Positions 6,108-8,989 of a DNA stretch of 8,989 bases are shown here, piece by piece. The position numbers and the translations under genes are program-made. The stretch comes from Hyphomicrobiales bacterium (GTDB lineage: Bacteria; Pseudomonadota; Alphaproteobacteria; Rhizobiales; Aestuariivirgaceae), in the NCBI GenBank assembly GCA_025362535.1, contig JANYGE010000224.1, positions 1 to 8,989 of the forward strand, given 5' to 3'. The notes below the pieces were generated by a model, which saw nothing but the letters and a program-made list of their open reading frames with translations, was not told where the DNA came from and ran no database searches. Numbering within the stretch: position 1 is the first letter of the stretch; the number at the start of each line of letters is the position of its first letter.

Positions 6108-6113
6108 GGAGGA
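6108..6113 (+). promoter_or_regulatory. thiB ribosome binding site, likely riboswitch target
   Basis: GGAGGA abuts an ATGATG pair. The first ATG (6114) would leave almost no spacing, and the second (6117) leaves about four bases after GGAGG, so the second is preferred. A CCTC inside the aptamer (6006-6009) could pair with the GAGG here, but I cannot test the fold. Confidence 0.6.
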
Positions 6114-6116
6114 ATG

Positions 6117-7112
6117 ATGAAGAAACTTATATTCTCGCTTGCCGCTTTGCTGCCTTTTATTGCACCTGCAGCGGCAAAAGAAACCCTGACAATTTATACC
6201 TATGAAAGCTTCACGGCAGAGTGGGGCCCTGGCCCAAAAATCAAAGCGGCCTTTGAAAAGACCTGCGATTGCGACATCAATTGGGTGGCCCTTGGTGATG
6301 GGGTGGCGGTGCTCAATCGTTTGAAACTGGAAGGCAAAGACACAAAGGCCGATGTGGTGTTGGGTCTCGATACCAATATTACCGATGAAGCCCGCGCACT
6401 TGGTTTGTTTGGCAAACATGGTGTTGATGTGGCGCGTGCCAAAGTTCCGGGCGGCTGGACGGACGAGGAGTTTTTGCCGTTTGATTATGGGCATTTTGCG
6501 GTGATCTATGATTCCGAAAAAATCCCCAATCCACCAAAGAGTTTAGATGAGTTGGTGAATGGTGACCCGGCGCAGAAGATAATTCTGGAAGATCCGCGCA
6601 CCTCCACGCCGGGGCTTGGCTTTCTCTTGTGGATGAAATCAATCTATGGCGATAAGGCCGATGCAGCTTGGAAAAAGCTGCGCCCGCGCATTCTCACTAC
6701 AGCACCGGGTTGGTCGGAAGCCTATGCGCTTTTCACCAAGGGTGAAGCGCCCATGGTGTTCAGCTATGTCACATCGCCCGCCTATCACATTGAAGTGGAA
6801 AAGGTGACGAAATATAAAGCTGCAGAATTTAGCGAAGGCCATTATTTGCAAATTGAAGTGGCGGGTTTGATTGAGGCTTCGAAGGAACATGCCTTGGCGC
6901 AAAAATTTTTGGATTTCATGCTGACTGCAGATTTTCAAAATGAAATTCCAACAAATAATTGGATGATGCCTGCTGGCGAAACTTCAGTGGCTTTGCCTGC
7001 TGCATTCAATGATCTGGTGAAGCCTGCCAAGACATTGCTTTATTCACCCGCCGAGGTGAACAAGAATCGCCGCGCTTGGATTGAGGAATGGCAGAAGGCG
7101 GTGAATGAATAA
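6117..7112 (+). CDS. thiB: Thiamine ABC transporter, periplasmic thiamine-binding protein
   Basis: Binds thiamine, and in known homologues TMP and TPP, in the periplasm and delivers it to ThiP. The 331-residue product starts with a signal peptide: MKKL, a hydrophobic stretch, then APAAA-KE with predicted cleavage after about residue 20. The mature protein begins [17 protein letters not shown], close to E. coli ThiB (TbpA), and [16 protein letters not shown] followed by KADVVLGLD is also diagnostic. [34 protein letters not shown] and NNWMMPAG match the ThiB ligand-site regions. The start could be one codon earlier (6114). It is the first gene of thiBPQ behind the TPP riboswitch. Its last 8 bases overlap the start of thiP. 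Confidence 0.96.
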   Translation: MKKLIFSLAALLPFIAPAAAKETLTIYTYESFTAEWGPGPKIKAAFEKTCDCDINWVALGDGVAVLNRLKLEGKDTKADVVLGLDTNITDEARALGLFGKHGVDVARAKVPGGWTDEEFLPFDYGHFAVIYDSEKIPNPPKSLDELVNGDPAQKIILEDPRTSTPGLGFLLWMKSIYGDKADAAWKKLRPRILTTAPGWSEAYALFTKGEAPMVFSYVTSPAYHIEVEKVTKYKAAEFSEGHYLQIEVAGLIEASKEHALAQKFLDFMLTADFQNEIPTNNWMMPAGETSVALPAAFNDLVKPAKTLLYSPAEVNKNRRAWIEEWQKAVNE

Positions 7113-8613
7113 TTCACTGTCCAGTTGGCAATGGAGCGCGTCGGCTTTTATAGTCGGCGCGGTTGCTCTTGGGCTGGTTCCACTTCTGTGGTTTGCAATG
7201 AACCATGGTGGGGGGCAAGACTGGCATTTTGATCAGAGCATTTTCAATGTTTTGCTGTTCACGCTGAAGCAGGCATTTTTCTCTACGGTGATTTCGCTCG
7301 CGCTCGGATTGCTCACCGCGCGGGCTTTGGCGCGGCGGGAGTTTTTCGGCAAGCGCTTGCTGCTTGGCCTATTTGCTGTGCCCTTTGCCCTGCCTGCTAT
7401 TGTGGCTGTGCTGGGTGTGTCGGCGGTCTATGGCCATAATGGATGGCTTGGGGGCATCGTCAATATCTACGGGCTCGGTGGCATTCTATTGGTGCATGTG
7501 TTTTTTAATTTACCACTGGCTGCCAAACTTTTTCACGAGACTCTGACTGGCATTGCGCCCGAAAATTTTAAACTTGCGGAACAGCTCTCATTTTCTGATC
7601 GGGAAATCTTCAGGCATGTGGAATGGCCGCATCTGCGCAGCGCCCTGCCCAGCCTGTTCAGTTTGATCTTTCTCTTATGCGCCGCAAGCTTTGTTGTGGT
7701 TCTCACTTTGGGTGGGCCAGCCGCCACAACGCTGGAAGTTGCGATTTATCAAGCTTTGCGCATGGATTTTGATGTGGGCCGGGCTCTGGCTCTTTCTATA
7801 TTGCAAATTATCTTATGTTTAATTTTGGTGGTGCTGTCAGGGCGATTGGTGCTGCAGCAGCAAAGCCCAAATCAAAACACACAAGTCATCCTGCGGCATG
7901 ATGGCGGTGCAACATTGGCGCGCCTGATGGATGGGTTGGCGATTGCTATTGCGACAGCCATTGTGCTGCCGCCGTTGCTCGTTGTGGTGATTGCTGGAGC
8001 GCCCAATGTGGTAATCAATGAAACCACTTTTTCTGCCCTTGGATTCAGTTTGATCATCGGATCTGGCGCGACATTGCTCGCCTTGGCTTTGGCTTGGCCA
8101 TTGGCCCAGATGCAGCAGGCCGCCGCGCAAAGCTTGGCGCTTGCCGGGCTGATCATTCCGCCTGCTGTTATGGCCACCGGATGGTTTCTGGCCTTTAAAG
8201 AGTTTGACACCGCATTTGCAGTTACTCTGTGTGCGGTGATTGGGCTTAATGGTTTGATGGCTTTGCCGTTTTCAGTTGCGGTTTTACGTTCGCGCTACGC
8301 TCAGTTGGGGCCATCGCATCACCGACTCTGCGAAGAATTAGGAGTGCTGGGGTGGAATCGGTTTTGGACAATTGATTTGCCTTTTATGCTGCCAGCTGTG
8401 CGGCAAGCAGGGCTGCTGGCCTTTGTGATGTCGCTCGGTGATTTGACAGCGGTGACACTCTTGGGCTCGCAAGGACTTATGACTTTGCCTGCTCTTATTC
8501 ACCAACAGATGGGCAATTATCGCAGCACTGCGGCCTCCGGCACAGCGCTGCTTTTGGCGCTCAGTTGTTATGGCCTTGCACTGGTGGCGCAGCGCAGCGG
8601 GAGGGCACGATGA
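7105..8613 (+). CDS. thiP: Thiamine ABC transporter, permease ThiP
   Basis: Inner-membrane permease that forms the thiamine channel. It has 502 residues, slightly shorter than the about 536 of E. coli ThiP, and is a fused tandem of two permease halves. Many hydrophobic segments are visible, for example residues about 14-30, 59-74, 85-107, 123-140, 183-204, 228-248, 279-297, 313-332, 343-361, 370-391, 432-452 and 477-496, in keeping with 12 membrane spans. Each half has an EAA-type loop that docks the ATPase, [20 protein letters not shown] (156-175) and [19 protein letters not shown] (408-426). The ATG at 7105 overlaps the thiB stop by 8 bases, and AAGGCGG just upstream is its ribosome binding site. 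The stop shares ATGA with thiQ. Confidence 0.95.
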   Translation: MNNSLSSWQWSASAFIVGAVALGLVPLLWFAMNHGGGQDWHFDQSIFNVLLFTLKQAFFSTVISLALGLLTARALARREFFGKRLLLGLFAVPFALPAIVAVLGVSAVYGHNGWLGGIVNIYGLGGILLVHVFFNLPLAAKLFHETLTGIAPENFKLAEQLSFSDREIFRHVEWPHLRSALPSLFSLIFLLCAASFVVVLTLGGPAATTLEVAIYQALRMDFDVGRALALSILQIILCLILVVLSGRLVLQQQSPNQNTQVILRHDGGATLARLMDGLAIAIATAIVLPPLLVVVIAGAPNVVINETTFSALGFSLIIGSGATLLALALAWPLAQMQQAAAQSLALAGLIIPPAVMATGWFLAFKEFDTAFAVTLCAVIGLNGLMALPFSVAVLRSRYAQLGPSHHRLCEELGVLGWNRFWTIDLPFMLPAVRQAGLLAFVMSLGDLTAVTLLGSQGLMTLPALIHQQMGNYRSTAASGTALLLALSCYGLALVAQRSGRAR

Positions 8614-8989
8614 TCAAAATTGAAAACGCTTTGTATCAGCTTCCTGATTTTTCCTTGCGGATTGATCTGAATGCTGAGGCAGGAAAATTCTATACGGTTT
8701 TGGGGCCAAGTGGAGCTGGTAAATCAACTTTGCTTTCACTGATAGCTGGATTTGAGCCGCTACAGTCTGGGGCGATTTTTCTGGATGGAAAGAACATGAC
8801 GGGCATTGGGCCTGCTCTGCGTCCGGTGAGCATGATATTCCAAGATTACAATGCCTTTGCACATCTTACCGTGTGGAATAATGTGGCGCTGGGAATCTCA
8901 CCAGCGCTGAAACTCAATACGGCGCAAAAGGAGCAGGTCAGAGCGGCTTTGCGCAAAGTGGGTTTGCACGACTATGCCGAGCGTAAACC
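8610..8989 (+). CDS. thiQ: Thiamine ABC transporter, ATP-binding protein ThiQ (partial)
   Basis: Cytoplasmic ATPase that powers ThiBP. Only the first 126 codons and two further bases are in the window. Visible are Walker A GPSGAGKST (32-40), the segment LLSLIAGFEPLQSGAIFLDG behind it, and the Q-loop with Gln78 in IFQDYNAFAHLTVWNNVALG. SPALKLN (97-103) matches the ThiQ subfamily in particular (PGLKLN in E. coli ThiQ). The signature LSGGQ, Walker B and H-loop would lie beyond the right edge. The ATG at 8610 overlaps the thiP stop as ATGA and is preceded by GGGAGGG, so translation is coupled. Confidence 0.94.
   Translation, partial: MIKIENALYQLPDFSLRIDLNAEAGKFYTVLGPSGAGKSTLLSLIAGFEPLQSGAIFLDGKNMTGIGPALRPVSMIFQDYNAFAHLTVWNNVALGISPALKLNTAQKEQVRAALRKVGLHDYAERK

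Noticed and set aside
6084..6494. Minus-strand open frame opposite the start of thiB
   Set aside because: It runs antisense through the thiB signal peptide and thiB domain motifs, with no family similarity seen.
7872..8210. Minus-strand open frame opposite thiP
   Set aside because: thiP is certain in this stretch. The antisense frame is low in complexity and lacks a supported start.

Overview
The window reads as ordinary chromosome from an alphaproteobacterium, most likely in or near the Hyphomicrobiales (Rhizobiales). The grounds are the acyl carrier protein sequence, the fabD-fabG-acpP gene set, the TrmA-family rRNA methyltransferase with an alphaproteobacterial-style SFLQAT motif, and the Thi-box-controlled thiamine ABC transporter. 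The genus cannot be told from this stretch. No mobile element, CRISPR array, rRNA or tRNA was seen.

Layout from left to right. (a) 63-299, minus strand: acpP. (b) 300-719: a gene-free stretch with a candidate acpP promoter and two dyad structures. (c) 720-2291, plus strand: two signalling genes. The first is a PAS protein with a degenerate GGDEF domain (GGDRF), and the second is a small stand-alone cyclic-nucleotide-binding protein. The 192-base gap between them holds a perfect 10-bp inverted repeat and a cluster of ATTTGC motifs. (d) 2311-4003, minus strand: fabG and fabD, separated by one base. (e) 4065-5910, minus strand: an RNA m5U methyltransferase (RlmD/RumA-like) and thiamine pyrophosphokinase (thiN), again separated by one base. 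(f) 5911-8989, plus strand: a TPP riboswitch followed by thiB, thiP and thiQ. These overlap each other, and thiQ runs off the right edge.

Two functional modules stand out. The first is type II fatty acid synthesis. FabD loads malonyl onto ACP, FabG reduces the 3-oxoacyl-ACP, and AcpP carries the chain. In many relatives fabD, fabG and acpP lie together. Here the pair in (c), on the opposite strand and with lower GC in hand-counted lines, sits between fabG and acpP. The second module is thiamine salvage. ThiBPQ imports thiamine under control of a TPP-sensing leader, and the divergently transcribed ThiN converts thiamine to TPP, which is the ligand of that leader.

The most interesting part is the signalling pair inside the fatty acid cluster. 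The GGDEF domain has lost one active-site acidic residue but keeps the RxxD inhibitory site, so it may be a c-di-GMP sensor rather than a synthase. It is followed by a one-domain cNMP-binding protein that keeps the ligand-binding Glu and Arg. Nothing here amounts to a clearly new system. The pair is a reasonable lead.
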